DNA of 64,000 nucleotides from the NCBI GenBank assembly GCA_963854835.1, contig OY978527.1, forward strand, positions 38,879,040 to 38,943,039, written 5' to 3'. The notes beneath the pieces are model-generated. The model made no database searches and was not told the origin of the DNA. It saw only the letters and a program-made list of their open reading frames with translations. Made by a program: the position numbers and the translations under genes. The DNA comes from Megamerina dolium. Its lineage: Eukaryota > Arthropoda > Insecta > Diptera > Megamerinidae. Of this stretch, positions 10,241-22,050 are shown piece after piece; position 1 is the stretch's first letter, and the number at the start of each line of letters is the position of its first letter.

Positions 10241-11123
10241 ATGCTTCGTACAATGCTGGGTGCAAATTGTGCGGGTAAAACATCAAAATTAGAAATGATG
10301 ACCGTATCGATCTGGAATCAGAAATGTATATTGGCTATCAAGTGGTTGGTTATTGTTCTCAATTTGTAATGCATCAAATCTCACTGAACGTGAAACATTG
10401 AAAATGTTTCACCTTTCACAAGGTATTCCATGATAAAGCGACGAAGACATATTAAAATATATCGACAGCATCAATACAGCATCTAAAAATTAAATTCTCC
10501 AAAGGCTTAATACTAAAATTTAACTAATACCAAATATGGAATTGGATAACAGACCTCTTGATGGTATGATTTTGCTCATTTTTTTTTTGCTCATTAACAA
10601 TTTGAAAGTGTAAATTTCAAGTGTTTTTTTTAATCTTTTATTTAAAAATTGTATTTAAATCTAAAATAATTAAATTTTTTTTTTCTTTTAACAAAAGCAG
10701 TATCCAAGGTGTATGATATGCAGTAAGGATGGGTGATACAATTACAATACATTAAGGATATAAAAATCAGTATAGTTTAAGAGAGAGAGAGAGGGCGGTT
10801 TGTGTGTGTTATTGTGCTTATGTATGTATGTATGTATATAACGAACTTATGGATTATTTGTAAATTGTTGCAGCAGCAGGAAAAATAAATATAAATCAAA
10901 ATAGTATAGTCTATAATTATACTAAACCTAATAATTAACCCAATGGAATGGTATATATTTTATATTTGGCAACTATTTTAATTTTAGTGTTATTTTAATC
11001 AATATTGAATAATGTAAATATGTATCTCATATATTCATATATTTATTAATACCACCTTAATGTATATAGTGTATATAAGTAGTATTGGTTTCCTTTAACA
11101 GTTATTTATATACTCACAATAAA
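10241..11123 (+). promoter_or_regulatory. presumed 3' UTR with AATAAA signals
   Basis: AT-rich, no ORF. AATAAA hexamers occur near 10883 (AAAATAAATATAAA) and at 11118-11123 (CACAATAAATG), with another near 11315. Which is used cannot be told from sequence. A TATG repeat lies near 10818-10840. Confidence 0.4.
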
Positions 11124-11681
11124 TGTACGCTGTATTATTAAGAAAAATTGCCAAATACTAAATCGACTATTTTAATTGTTCATTTTAATTTAATTTCTAT
11201 TTATATTCTTATCTTTTTTATATTATTGTATTATTGTATAAGCAAGCATCAATTTATCACAAAAATAGGAAAATCGTAATTTTATTTTATATTTAACCAT
11301 TTAATATATTGAATCTAAATAAATATGCAATATTGCAAAATTTCATACTGTAGACTTTTAATATGCACATTATGGAAATCATGATTAGTGGTACTCGGTT
11401 CTTTGCAAATTTATCTCAAAGTGTAAGTAGAAAAGAAAAAGAAATGTACTTGACTATTTCGACTAATTCACTGATGAATGGCGAGCATACTATTAATGTC
11501 GGAATTCTGCATCGACACTATTCATGAATACAAACGTCAAGCTGAAACTATTATGTCTGATATTGTAGAAGATACGCATAGATTATGTATGCTCCAATGG
11601 TAAGAGATTATGGTTTTTTGAAATTTATTTAGAAGTACTTTAATTAATTTAGCTCAACAGAAATATTCCATTTCTTCAATA
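11124..11681. other. non-coding stretch, nothing recognised
   Basis: AT-rich DNA between the presumed gene end and the minus-strand LINE; no motif or ORF of note. Confidence 0.6.
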
Positions 11682-11694
11682 TTTTTTTTTTTTT

Positions 11695-12720
11695 GACTTT
11701 GAGGTAAAAAATGCCTTCGCACCATATAGGGGCCCGTCGTCCCTACGTGTGTGGTGTATCCACTAAAAAACTGCCCCCTCCTCTCCTGGATTCTGCACCT
11801 GCCCCGGGACTACTATTGCATTAATTCGGCGCAGATCTAAGATGGCGTCCTGAAAAGGACTTCATTTCTGTTAGTCTCCCTGCGTCCGGTGCGCCATTCT
11901 ATTTAATAATATTTGTGTCGCTGATGTACAGTTGTTGCAGGGTTATGTCGTAGCAAAATTATGTTACGACAGTATGATGTTCAGGAACTCTTTCCATTTC
12001 TCGCCATTTCTTTTTAATTACGTCTTCGACAAAGTTTGCTACCGCATTCCAATTTTTTTCGTTTGACATCATTTTCTCTACGCGTTCTAGCGCATATCTT
12101 TCATTACGCCACCGTTCACATTTAAAAAACGTGTGTTCTGCGTCGTCAAATTCTATGTCGCCATATTTACATCATGGTTGGTCTGCTCTCCCCATACGAT
12201 GCAAATATTTTTTAAAGTAGCCATGACCGGATAGAAACTGCGTGAGGTAATAATTTACTTCATCATGCTTTCTTTGAGTACATTCGCTAAGATATTAACC
12301 TCGCTGTCCACCTTCCACTTTGTTCGGTGTTCCATCTTGCTTGCCACGTCTTTATGGTTTCTCGTCTCGCTTCTTGGGGGCTTAGGCCCGGCAGCCTTAT
12401 CTTTTTTGCTTCCCATTTTTTGCTGCGTTGCTCAGCTAACAAGTCTATTGGAATTGTTCCGCTTATAACAAGGACCGCTGCTCCAGACACCGTTCAATAT
12501 AATGAGGCTACTCTGAGTACGCAGGTACATTGCACAGAATGTTACACTTTCTGGCGGCCTTTTAACTTTAGAGTGTTTGCTCACAGTTGCTTCCATATAG
12601 AAGGATCGAATACGTCGTTTCCGTTAGCAGTCTGTGCTTGCTTTGACTTGGACCTCCAATAGTTGCCATCAATTTACTTAGCATTCCCGTCACTCACGCG
12701 GCTTTTCCCGTGGCGTTCTT
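11695..12720 (-). mobile_element. LINE 3' end, R1-like, with poly(A) tail
   Basis: Read on the minus strand, 12490-12287 gives AAVLVISGTIPIDLLAEQR and ARRETIKTWQARWNTEQSGR. Further on, in another frame, come LTQFLSGHGYFKKYLHRMGR, then CKYGDIEFDDAEHTFFKCER and VIKKKWREMERV. These are the C-terminal landmarks of R1-type LINE ORF2 proteins. The zinc-knuckle first cysteine region is disrupted by a stop, and there are frameshifts, so it is dead. The T-run at about 11682-11694 is its poly(A) tail on the minus strand, fixing the 3' end. It is 5'-truncated. Confidence 0.82.
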
Positions 12721-13544
12721 TATATGCGCCCAAAATTTAATTTTATTTGGATAACTTAATTAGCCCCTAGGTGGATAATTAGACTGAAAAGTAAGAAACC
12801 ACTTCACCGTTGTTCATTATAACTGTCCGAAAGTGTTAAATTATTTAAGATAAATAAACCAAAATCTGTTTTTTGATATTTACCCATTATTTTAAAAAGA
12901 AGATGCAGTCGCAAGCGCGTAACCAAAAATAACTAAACGCAACGTATTGAAAACGTAACGTAAGTATTTGCATATCTTTCACATAATGTTCTATACCAGT
13001 TGAGTCTAAACAGAAATTTTAAAGATAGGAAATAGTCATGCGATTTAGCTTCGAGTATTCAGCTCATATGAGGTGGACTCCAAGTTAGTTGGAGACTGCA
13101 TACAGAAGCTTAATCAGCTGACGTAGAACAACAAAATCACAAAAGGAGCCTTAATCACAATGATAGAACTTTATTATGGCATAGGAATAGGAGTATGGCA
13201 AGAAGTGTTATGACAACAAGAAAGACAAGAGCAACAGACAATCAAGTTTAAGACAATCTAAACTGCTGCTAGATAGCCATACCTGCAAAAGATTAGAATT
13301 TTGCATTGGTGTGTCCAAAAACAGCTGGAGAATACTAACCAGTCTCTTGTTCGGTCACTGTAGGCTCGATGGTTATTTGAGTAATATAGGAATAGTAATA
13401 GTTCCTTGTGCAGATTTTGCATATTTTACATATAGGTTTTGGAGCAAATACCTGGGATCACATTTGATAGCTGGCAAGAAAATAACAACACCAAACCCAC
13501 CCCTGGAAGAGATTTTATAGACCTAGCTAATAATAATAGAGGGT
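12721..13544. other. non-coding stretch, nothing recognised
   Basis: Short chance ORFs only; no repeat shared with the rest of the window was noticed. Confidence 0.5.
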
Positions 13545-13556
13545 TGAATAATTATA

Positions 13557-13930
13557 AAAGAATAAAATAAATATAGGGCACTTAAAACCCCGAAGGGCTC
13601 ATTGGCCGAGCTTCTCTTCCATTACTGTTGTGCGTGTTAAATTTTGGATAGTATTAGAAGGGGCCTACTTAATTTAACCGGTTCCGAACGGCAGAATCCT
13701 TGTGACATCACTTTTTCTTAGCTTTATCACAGAGTTCTTTTAGAACTCTGGCACTTTTTTTCATGGCAAGTTGTTACTGTCGGAAGAATTGCCAATTGCT
13801 TGCCGACAGGTGGGTACCGTTCGAAATAAAAATCTTTTCGATATTAAATTTGTTATGCATCAGCCGGGGATTGAACCACGACCTACAGATCAGAATGCCA
13901 ACACACTAACCACTGAGCTACGGCACCAAC
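13557..13930 (-). mobile_element. tRNA-derived SINE, full-length-looking copy
   Basis: On the minus strand the element starts with a tRNA-like head: A box TAGCTCAGTGGTTAG (13920-13906) and B box GGTTCAATCCC (13877-13867). A tRNA-unrelated body follows and ends in an A/T-rich (ATTT-like) tail near 13560. It is flanked by a perfect 12-bp target duplication TGAATAATTATA (13545-13556 and 13931-13942). At 374 bp it is the best copy of this family here. The anticodon-arm remnant around CTTCTGATC resembles tRNA-Arg, which is only a suggestion. Confidence 0.88.
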
Positions 13931-13942
13931 TGAATAATTATA

Positions 13943-15029
13943 TTAGATTATATTATAATAGAACTTTTAGGTTACAACACTTGTATATATTATATACATT
14001 ATATTGAGGGCAAAAAAAGGGAAAAAGTTCATATCCCCATTTTATCACATCATTTTTGTAAAAAATGGTCCATAAAAATTAAAAAATTTAGAAAAGTAAA
14101 AGATTTAAAAAGGTAAAAGATATATTTCCGTAAATTGTAAGAACATGGAAAGTGGCCATCCACATCTCCCATCCACATCTCCCAATAATCATGTTTTTCG
14201 CCCATGAGTTGATTAAGTCTTCGGTTATATATAGAAGCAGTCATTGCTTATTGGACTGATTAATGCATTGTACTTTTTCACAAGAAATAGAGTAATGCTT
14301 GCTGTGACCGTAGATTTCACATTTTGCTTCACTTTTCACTTTTGCAGAATTTCTTCGTATGTCCACGTCTAAAACCGTTTTTACACCGTAGTGGTGGTGA
14401 AATGTAAGAAAAGTAAACCTTCAATAATATTTAATGAAGCGTAGTGTTTATTGCTACAAAATGCCTTTAGAGACATGTCGTTAAATCTCTTTGGTTCGAA
14501 GTGAAATGGACTCTCTAATTGGTAGTTTGAGCTAGTTTGATGTGAAAATTTTAAAATTTGCTATACATGCAATTCCCGCAGAAGGTAAGAAAAGGGTTAT
14601 ACGCTTCATTCACATCGCCACAGCTATTGCACATTTATCAGGTTGAGTCCTTGAGTATAACGTTTCCAAAACCAACTTGGTATACATTTTTTATATCACT
14701 TCGAATGGTTAAACAGTTTGAATGCAGCAACTAAAATACGTTAATGGTACACATAAGTCAAGCTAATACTGCCCAGTAGAAAATAGAAGGGCTAAAGAGC
14801 GATTACAGAACCCCTTTTTTGGGATCCAGAAGCCCTTACCCTTGGATTCAATCTCTAATTCTTTTTTATATGAAACGGACCATATTTGAATGCATTCCAT
14901 AGAACAGCTTTCAGTAGGAGTTTTTTTAAGCACTCCAGTAATGCCAAAATTTTTTTATGAAATGCAAAATGTGATTTCGATATAAGAATTACAACATACA
15001 TATATCCAAAACCAAAAAAAAAAAAAAAA
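13943..15029. other. non-coding stretch, nothing recognised
   Basis: AT-rich DNA with short chance ORFs. No transposon ends or shared repeats were identified. Confidence 0.5.
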
Positions 15030-15115
15030 ATCCCGTCAATTTGTTCATGGGTTCGAACTTGCGTTTCCCGATCGGAAAGCTAGCACTTTACCCTTACACT
15101 ACATTTCATACAATA
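15030..15115 (-). ncRNA. tRNA-like pol III unit (tRNA pseudogene or SINE head)
   Basis: Read on the minus strand there is an A-box-like TAGTGTAAGGGTAAAG, an arm TAGCTTTCCGATCGGGAA, and a good B box GTTCGAACCC. About 20 bases later comes a run of T (the plus-strand A-run at 15017-15031), which would terminate pol III. The head differs from the common SINE in this window. No full cloverleaf was confirmed, so a tRNA pseudogene or a second SINE family is more likely than an active tRNA. Confidence 0.5.
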
Positions 15116-16588
15116 TTCTTCACTGAAAATGATTTTCTCGAGTTTATTTGCTGAAAACATTACCTGCTCGCTTCTCGAGAAGGACTTTTGGAAGCAGTAT
15201 GCATACAGCGATACTGAGATGTAATTTCTCTTGCTTCAAGGTATTGAACAATTTTCTGCTGGGTGTATTTGTGGTACCTGAAATATTCTGTAGTAGTCTG
15301 ATCTTTTGAATTCCTCTCCCTTATCCACCTACCTAAATTTCAATGTGGAGCTACTTGAAATTGTAATTATCGAGGGCGATAGTATAGCCCCGTGCTAAGA
15401 GTACTGATTTGTACATGTGAATGTAATGCTTCTTTATTATGTGTATTATTATTCCTAAACTATAAAGTTGATCGCCCTGGTTCCAACGGAAGGTGGTCAT
15501 TAATCGTAGCAGCTTACTTTACCGCGATCAAAAATATTTCTCTTGATTAGTCGAATAGACTGCACTAAATGCTCACATCTTTGTGATACTTATCTCAGAA
15601 ATCTTTTCAAAACCGTAAGCCTGAAACCGATATCAAAGGAAGGCTTTATATCTCATATATTAAAATATACAAGTAATGTTGATAGAAATAAGGGCAACAC
15701 AGTGAACTATGTAACAATAAAAATACATAAATTCGGTTATTTTTTTTTTTGTTCAAAAGAAGACATAACTTGTGCAAGATTTATATATTTATAATTTCTT
15801 AAATATTTGTCGAACCTTGCCTGAGTAATGATTGTGCATATAATTATATATAAATTCCATGTCTACTTTTTAGCAATTACCACTATTATTGCTTTCTTAC
15901 TTTTGTGCTTTTTGCGGTTATATTTATTTTTTGATTTTTTATATGCATTACAAATTATTGCCAATTAATTTTAATAAACATCAACTACATATATTCAAAT
16001 AAGAACGAAATGGTTAGAGTGATGAAATGAAATGCATCTACATTTCATTTCATTCACCTTAGTAACAGAGAGATGGAGAGAATAAATTATATAAAAGACC
16101 AAGTTAAAGAAATATACCAAAGAAAACGAAACAAAGTTGCAACCATAGCGTAATAATACAAAGTTGTAGTGAAAACTCTATTTTGCTCTCACCCTTACAA
16201 AATTCTGTGGATTTTCTTTATACATTTGGATAATATATCGAATTATTACTATAATTTATTACTTACGATGAATAATGTTAACATTGAAATTAAAAAAAAA
16301 GAAATTATTTATATTACATACAATATGATAGCTTACTCCGAGTATGATACCCTTAATCAACTAGGTGTAGACGCCAATAACACTACAACTTGCAAATTAC
16401 ACTATGGCTACAACATGCTCGTACGTAGGAAGAGCACATAATTCAAAGAAATTGTTATAGATATTGTTCATATTTTACAACTGGCTTTTCTGTTGCTCTA
16501 TTACATTCATATATTGTATGTAGATGCCAAAAAGGAAAACTTAGTAATTTTAATTTCATTGCAAAGAGATGAACCAGACAGATAAAAA
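15116..16588. other. non-coding stretch, nothing recognised
   Basis: Short chance ORFs, including 15543-15794 and 16169-16441, with AT-biased composition and no recognisable motif. Confidence 0.5.
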
Positions 16589-16789
16589 AAAAAATCTCCT
16601 TACAGTCGGCTGGGGCCGACCAAACTATACCCTGCATATGTAGATTTATATATAAAAAGTTTACTCGAATATCCAACTTTTCTTTTATTTCCACTTTTCG
16701 AGAAACAATTTTTGCATATACTACTAATTTACACCCGAAATATGGTTGACTTTGACGAAGTAAAAGGATTTTAAGATAATTCCGAGGCT

Positions 16790-17900
16790 TAGTATGGGAG
16801 CTATATAAAAAGTGGGCGTGGCTTACCACTTTCTAGTAAATCCAATTAATTTTTCAATGTTAATCCACACCTTAAATTTGGTGTCCTACGTTGAATAGTT
16901 TCTAAGTTATGGTGGTTAACATTTTTGTTTAATTTCCTCAACTTTGTATGGGAGCCCCAATAAGAAGTGGGCGTGGTACGCTGATTTTTCGCCAGATTAT
17001 TTCCGACTACGATATTAATTTAAGTGTCAATTATGGTTATTGTAGACATAAGATTGCCTAAGTTACAGCTGTTTCAATTTAAAATTTGTATGGGGGCTAC
17101 GATAAACACTGGGCGTGGTGCGCCCATTTTCTGTGAGCCTAGTTGCTCGTACAATACTAATCCATACCCTAAGTCTCGTTGTCCTAGGCTAAATGGTTTG
17201 TAAGCTATGGAGCTTAAAATTTTAGTTTAATTCACTCGACTTTGTATGGGAGACCCATGAAGGAGTGGGCGTGGCACACTGATTTTCTGCCAGATTTTTG
17301 CCGACTACGATATTAATTTAAGTGTCAATTATGGTTATTCTAGACAGAAGATTGCCGAAGTTACAGCTGTTTCAATTTAAAATTTGTATGGGGGCTACGA
17401 TAAACACTGGGCGTGGTGCGCCCATTTTCTGTGAGCCTAGTTGCTCGTACAATACTAATCCATACCCTAAGTCTCGTTGTCCTAGGCTAAATGGTTTGTA
17501 AGCTATGGAGCTTAAAATTTTAGTTTAATTCACTCGACTTTGTATGGGAGACCCATGAAGGAGTGGGCGTGGCACACTGATTTTCTGCCAGATTATTTCC
17601 GACTACGATATTAATTTAAGTGTCAATTATGGTTATTCTAGACAGAAGATTGCCGAAGTTACAGCTGTTTCAATTTAAAATTTGTATGGGGGCTACGATA
17701 AACAGTGAGCGTGGTGCGCCCATTTTCTGTGAGCCTAGTTGCTTGTACAATACTAATCTACACCTTAAATCTCGTTATTCTACGCTGAATAGTTTGCAAG
17801 TTATAACCGGTAACATTTTTTTTAATTTCCGCAACTTTGTATGGGAGACCCAAAAAGGAGTGGGCGTGGCACATTGATTTTCTGCCATATTATTTCTGAC
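16790..17900 (-). repeat. 298-bp minisatellite with two half-monomers
   Basis: The landmark CCGACTACGATATTAA recurs at 17003, 17301, 17599 and (diverged) 17896, giving periods of 298, 298 and 297. Each unit contains two related halves of roughly 140-157 bp, each marked by TTTGTATGGG followed about 20 bases later by GGGCGTGG. The halves alternate and differ, a dimeric higher-order arrangement. Confidence 0.85.
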
Positions 17901-18297
17901 TACCGTGTTAATCTAAGTGTCAATTATGGTTATTCTAGACAGAAGATTGTAGAAGTTACAGCAGTTTCAATTTAAAAGAAGTACAGACACTTTGTATGGG
18001 AGCTACGCTAGAAAGTAGGCGTGGCTCATCCACTTTTGGTGAGGTTATATAGTAGTATAATATAACTCTATGTGCAAAATATTGTTGTCCCAAGTGGTAT
18101 ATTGTGTGAGTTATAGCAAGTTAAAGTTTTTGAAAATTTCGAGGTTAGTCGCTTTGAATGCTTGGTGTGGGCGTGGTTATTGACCGATCATGCCCAATAT
18201 CAATCCCCTCCGTACCCTTGGATCATAGATTACTTATGCCAAATTTCATCGAAATAGCTCAATATTTACTCAAGTTATCGTGCGAACCAGCCAGGTG

Positions 18298-18355
18298 ACA
18301 GACAGACGGACGGACGGACGGACGGACGGACGGACGGACGGACGGACGGACGGAC
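18298..18355 (+). repeat. (GGAC)n microsatellite inside Helentron copy A
   Basis: About 14 units of a 4-bp repeat beginning CAGACAGACGGACGG. Copy B has only about eight. Confidence 0.93.
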
Positions 18356-18939
18356 ATCGTTAAATCGAAAATTGAATCGACGCTGATCACGAATATATAT
18401 CCATGTCTATATCTCCGGAGATTCCTTCAAGTGGACACAAACATCTGACCGAAATGAATATACCATGCATATTGCATTATGCAGGGTATAAAAATAAATA
18501 TGTGTACCACGCATACTAATGCATGCCAGCATTTGGTGCAAAACTACTCAATATTTCAGCTTCTCTTTATATTATTTCCGGTCAGAAGTATTTCTGTCGC
18601 CATTTTTCAAAGTATTTTCTTTACACATTCAATTTGTTTAACTTTTTTTTTCTTTTCTTTTTGATTTCTTTTTTTGAAAGATTACAATTTTGTGCCAAAG
18701 ATTTTGTAGGAAATTAAAAAAGAACATTTTTTTTTTGTATGCTCGCACATGCGAATGCACACATACAAATAAAGCATAGTTAGAGGCGCTAGTTGAAATG
18801 TTGAGCAATACTTTTATGATTACTTATATATGTATTTGATATATGTGTAAGCAGATGCTCTAAATAAATAAAACTATTGAATAGGAACTTGGTTAGTTTC
18901 TTAAACCTCCTGCGTATATAAAGGTACCTGGGTGCTTTT

Positions 18940-19720
18940 TGTTCTTTTAAAGAAGACCTTCTCCAAGTGTTTTTGGCCGTCCGCGGCTTCTGCTCCCTTA
19001 CGCGATCCATTCTAGCGACATTCTCGTGATGCTTTCTGGCTGCTTTCTTGGCGTGTGGCCAATCCAGCGCCACTAGACCAGAATACATATGAGTCTACAT
19101 ATGATCCTCAAACACTTATTGACGAAAGCTTGAAGTCACTGCGTGATGGACGTCGAGATCAGCCATGTTTCGCTTCCGCAGAGTAACGTCGATTTCACGC
19201 ATGCGAAGAATATTCGCAATTTTGTGCGTCTGGAGATTCGGGAATTTACCCATACTGATTTTAGGCCGCCAAATGCTGCTCTCGCTTTGCTCAACCTGCT
19301 GTTAACATCCACTTCAGCTCCTCCGTTTGTTGATATTGTCCAACCGAGGTAGCAGAAACTTTGGACGAAATCAATCGTTATCGACAGCCGTCAATAATTG
19401 TATGGCTTGTATTGGATTGGAGTGATTCTCATAGCTTTGGTCTTTGCAATATTTCTAGTCCGATGGTGCGTACCGGTGCGACTAAGTTGTTCACCTTCGC
19501 TTGAATATCGGAGAATTTGTGCGAGAGGAGACAAATGTCATCGGCAAAGTTCAAGTTGCCGTGTGAGATTCCACGTGAGATTCTTGTGCTGGGTGAGGCT
19601 ATTCATTACGTCATCCAGTACAATGGTGAAGAGGAACGGGGATATAGGGCAGCCCTGCCGTACTCCAGCGTTGGTGGTGAACGAATTACTGATGCTGCCA
19701 TTCTGAAGAACCGCCAGTTC
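18940..19720 (-). mobile_element. LINE relic, RTE-like reverse transcriptase
   Basis: The minus-strand translation from about 19690 gives SFTTNAGVRQGCPISPFLFT and IVLDDVMN, an RT domain landmark. An ADDICLLSH-type catalytic region with frameshift comes next, then FCYLGWTIS, RTKLRIF and LLCGSETW. Nearer the 3' end (19090-18960) another frame reads WRWIGHTPRK and GSRSRGRPKTLGEG, the usual RTE-type C-terminus. Several frameshifts, stops and a deletion near 19090-19140 make it non-functional. The RTE assignment rests on these motifs only. Confidence 0.78.
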
Positions 19721-21178
19721 GGAGTTAAATTAAATTATTCTCATAATATTCAGTGTAAAACGAAGTAAGTTTATTGTCCAACACGGTGAAATATGAGCGA
19801 TCATCAAATATTGGTAAGGAAATATATGAAAATGCTTAAAAGTAAGACTCGCTCCATTAATTCCACTGTATATAGATACTCCTGTGGGACGACTATTGTT
19901 TTTTATAACTCACAAAACGATCAGATAATGGTGTTGCCCTCAACTATGCATAATGATAAATCGCGCTCAGGAGAAGACCAGAAACCGGACACAATTAGGT
20001 ACGAAAATGGCACAAAAAGATGAGTAGATGTTATGAATAATATGTGGACTTATTTTAAGACTAAACGTAGTACTAAATTGTGGATAGTTGCTCCAATTTT
20101 CAATATCTTTAAGTTTTGACAGCATATATCATTCACAGTAGAGTAATTCTGAAAATACAAAAAAGAAAAAAAGAAATAATGATAGCCATCGAAATGCTTT
20201 AAAAATCTGAGAAATCAATTGTAAATGATAAATAATCACGGTATGCCCCAGGACCAAGGGGTACTGAAATTGAACAACGAATACAGCATCGAAGCTATTC
20301 TTAGCGCACAAAGAGACTCATGTAAAACTCGACCAAACTAGCAAATTCAAACAAAGAATGTCAAGAAATGTTGGGTTTATGTTACATTTGCTTCGAAGAA
20401 CGTAAACATCAGTGCAACAAACAGGAATGCAAGAAATACTGCTTAGCCAAATTGGGCCGAACACAATAATACAGTAAAGCTACCTGATCTAGGGTAACAT
20501 CTAAATATTTCACTTATTAATTTATTTCAATTATTAATTAATAAAGCAATTTTTATGCCAAAGTCCTTTTTGAATGAGTTAATATGCAAAGCACGATGTT
20601 TTTCTAAACTTCCAGCAACATAATATTGGACAGTTAAATCCAAATGCAAATGCAAATCTAATTATCCAATTATATTCCATAATCATGCTGTACTAACACG
20701 CGAAGCCAAAATCGAAAATATTCTCCTAATGCAAAATAAAAATATTGTTTGTATGGTCACTCTACACATAATTATATTTTTTTCGCATACAATGCTCTAC
20801 TGACGTTTAGTCACAATATGTCTAGCATGTTATTAACATAATACTGTTACCGCTATGTTAATGTAAAGTTTTTGTATACAATGTTCTCTCGAATCTAATG
20901 TCATTTGTAAACTCTTCCTCACTCTCTTTTCGTTATATTTACATAAATTTGTCTCTCATTCGTGCTCCCCGAATGCAAAGAAAATCGGATAGTATTTACT
21001 GTTACCAGAGTTTGAAAATTATACCAAAATATTTTTAGAGATATTTTTTTACCCTTTAATTAAATATTTTAATGAAAGTGAAGTGATGGATTGAACTTAA
21101 ATAATATATTGGTCACAGTTTTATGTAGGAAAATATTTTTTTTCACTTTTTAGTTCACATAACTCGACTCGCTATTTT
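19721..21178. other. non-coding stretch with octamer cluster
   Basis: No gene. At 20641-20690 overlapping ATGCAAAT octamers are followed by two AATTAT homeodomain-like cores (see findings). Confidence 0.5.
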
Positions 21179-21594
21179 GCAGACATATGGTCTGAGAAAC
21201 TGGAAGAGTCAATGTTGGTTCTATTGCTGAGGACCATTTCGGTCTAGCTAGAGACTGTAACATTACTTAACCTAATTCCAATTTTCAAACATAAATAAAA
21301 TTTTTCTTTGTAATGAAATCGGAAGAATATCTTCAATGTTTGAAATAGTTTGAAATATGAAATAATAAAATCTCGCAGCCATATGGTCTGAGAAACTGGA
21401 AGAGTCAATGTTGAGCTTTCTATTAAAATTCGCTGAGAGCATAAAATTTCTAAATGATTTTATTCCTGAGTACCATGTTTGTCTATACGTAGACTCTATA
21501 GCTAGAGAATCTAACATTACTTAACCAAGTTCCAATTTTCAAACATAAATACAATGTTTCTTTTGTAACGAAATTGAGAGAAAATTTTCATTGC
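21179..21594 (+). repeat. tandem direct duplication, about 200-bp unit
   Basis: The segment starting CATATGGTCTGAGAAACTGG occurs at 21184 and again at 21380. Each copy ends in a shared TTCCAATTTTCAAACATAAA stretch. The first copy lacks about 55 bp present in the second. Confidence 0.85.
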
Positions 21595-21709
21595 TAAAAA
21601 AACACTATATCCACTTTTCTTTTGTCATTTCTTTTGTGTGAATCTTTAGACTATAGGTCGAATTTTGAAATGAGTGATTCCACTTATAATTTTTTTTATA
21701 TTTATGTTT

Positions 21710-22050
21710 CATTTAAAGCCTCGAAGGATTCTTTGGCTGAGCTTCTCCTCCGTTACTGTTGTGCGTGTTAAATTTTGGACAGTATTAGAAGAGACCTACT
21801 TATTTTAGCCGGTTTCGAACGGCAGAGCTCTTGCGACATCACTGTTTTTGAGCGTTGTCCCAGAGTTCTTTTAGAATCATTTTTCACGGCAAATTTTTAC
21901 TGCCGGAACAATTGCCAATTGCTTGCCGACAGGTGGGTACCGTTCGAAAGAAAAATGTTTTCGATATTAAATTTGTTATGCTTCAGCCGGGTATTGAACC
22001 CACGACCTACAGATCAGAAGGCCAACACACTAACCACTGAGCTACGGCAC
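21710..22050 (-). mobile_element. tRNA-derived SINE
   Basis: Same family as 13557-13930. A box TAGCTCAGTGGTTAG (minus, 22044-22030) and B box GGTTCAATACC (22000-21990) are both present, so pol III promoter elements look intact, followed by the same body (GCTTGCCGACAGGTGGGTAC read on the plus strand). No clear target duplication was found. Confidence 0.85.

Larger units (their letters stand above)
16589..18497 (-). mobile_element. Helentron (DINE-1/INE-1-like), copy A
   Basis: Read on the minus strand, the element opens with an imperfect palindrome TATACCCTGCATAATGCAAT / ATGCATGGTATA. Then come TATATATTCGTGATCAGCG and a GTCC repeat, the arrangement known from the 5' part of DINE-1/INE-1. The far end repeats TATACCCTGCAT in inverted orientation (plus strand about 16625-16640). 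Beside it is a perfect 6-bp stem GTCGGC/GCCGAC with a 4-base loop, followed by a T-run, as in Helentron 3' ends. The core is a minisatellite of 298-bp units. No protein is encoded; ORFs inside recur in copy B simply because the DNA does. It is nearly identical to 45416-47002. Confidence 0.8.

Noticed and set aside
16985..17900. CRISPR-like or satellite array
   Set aside because: The repeats are 298 bp, contiguous and inside a transposon in a eukaryotic genome; no short direct repeats with unique spacers.
16455..18717. Several 60-124-codon ORFs inside the two Helentron copies (for example minus 16455-16829 and plus 17620-17877, with matching ones at 45357 and 46149)
   Set aside because: They recur only because the repeat recurs. 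They cross minisatellite units, have no domain motif, and the frames are not kept preferentially between copies.
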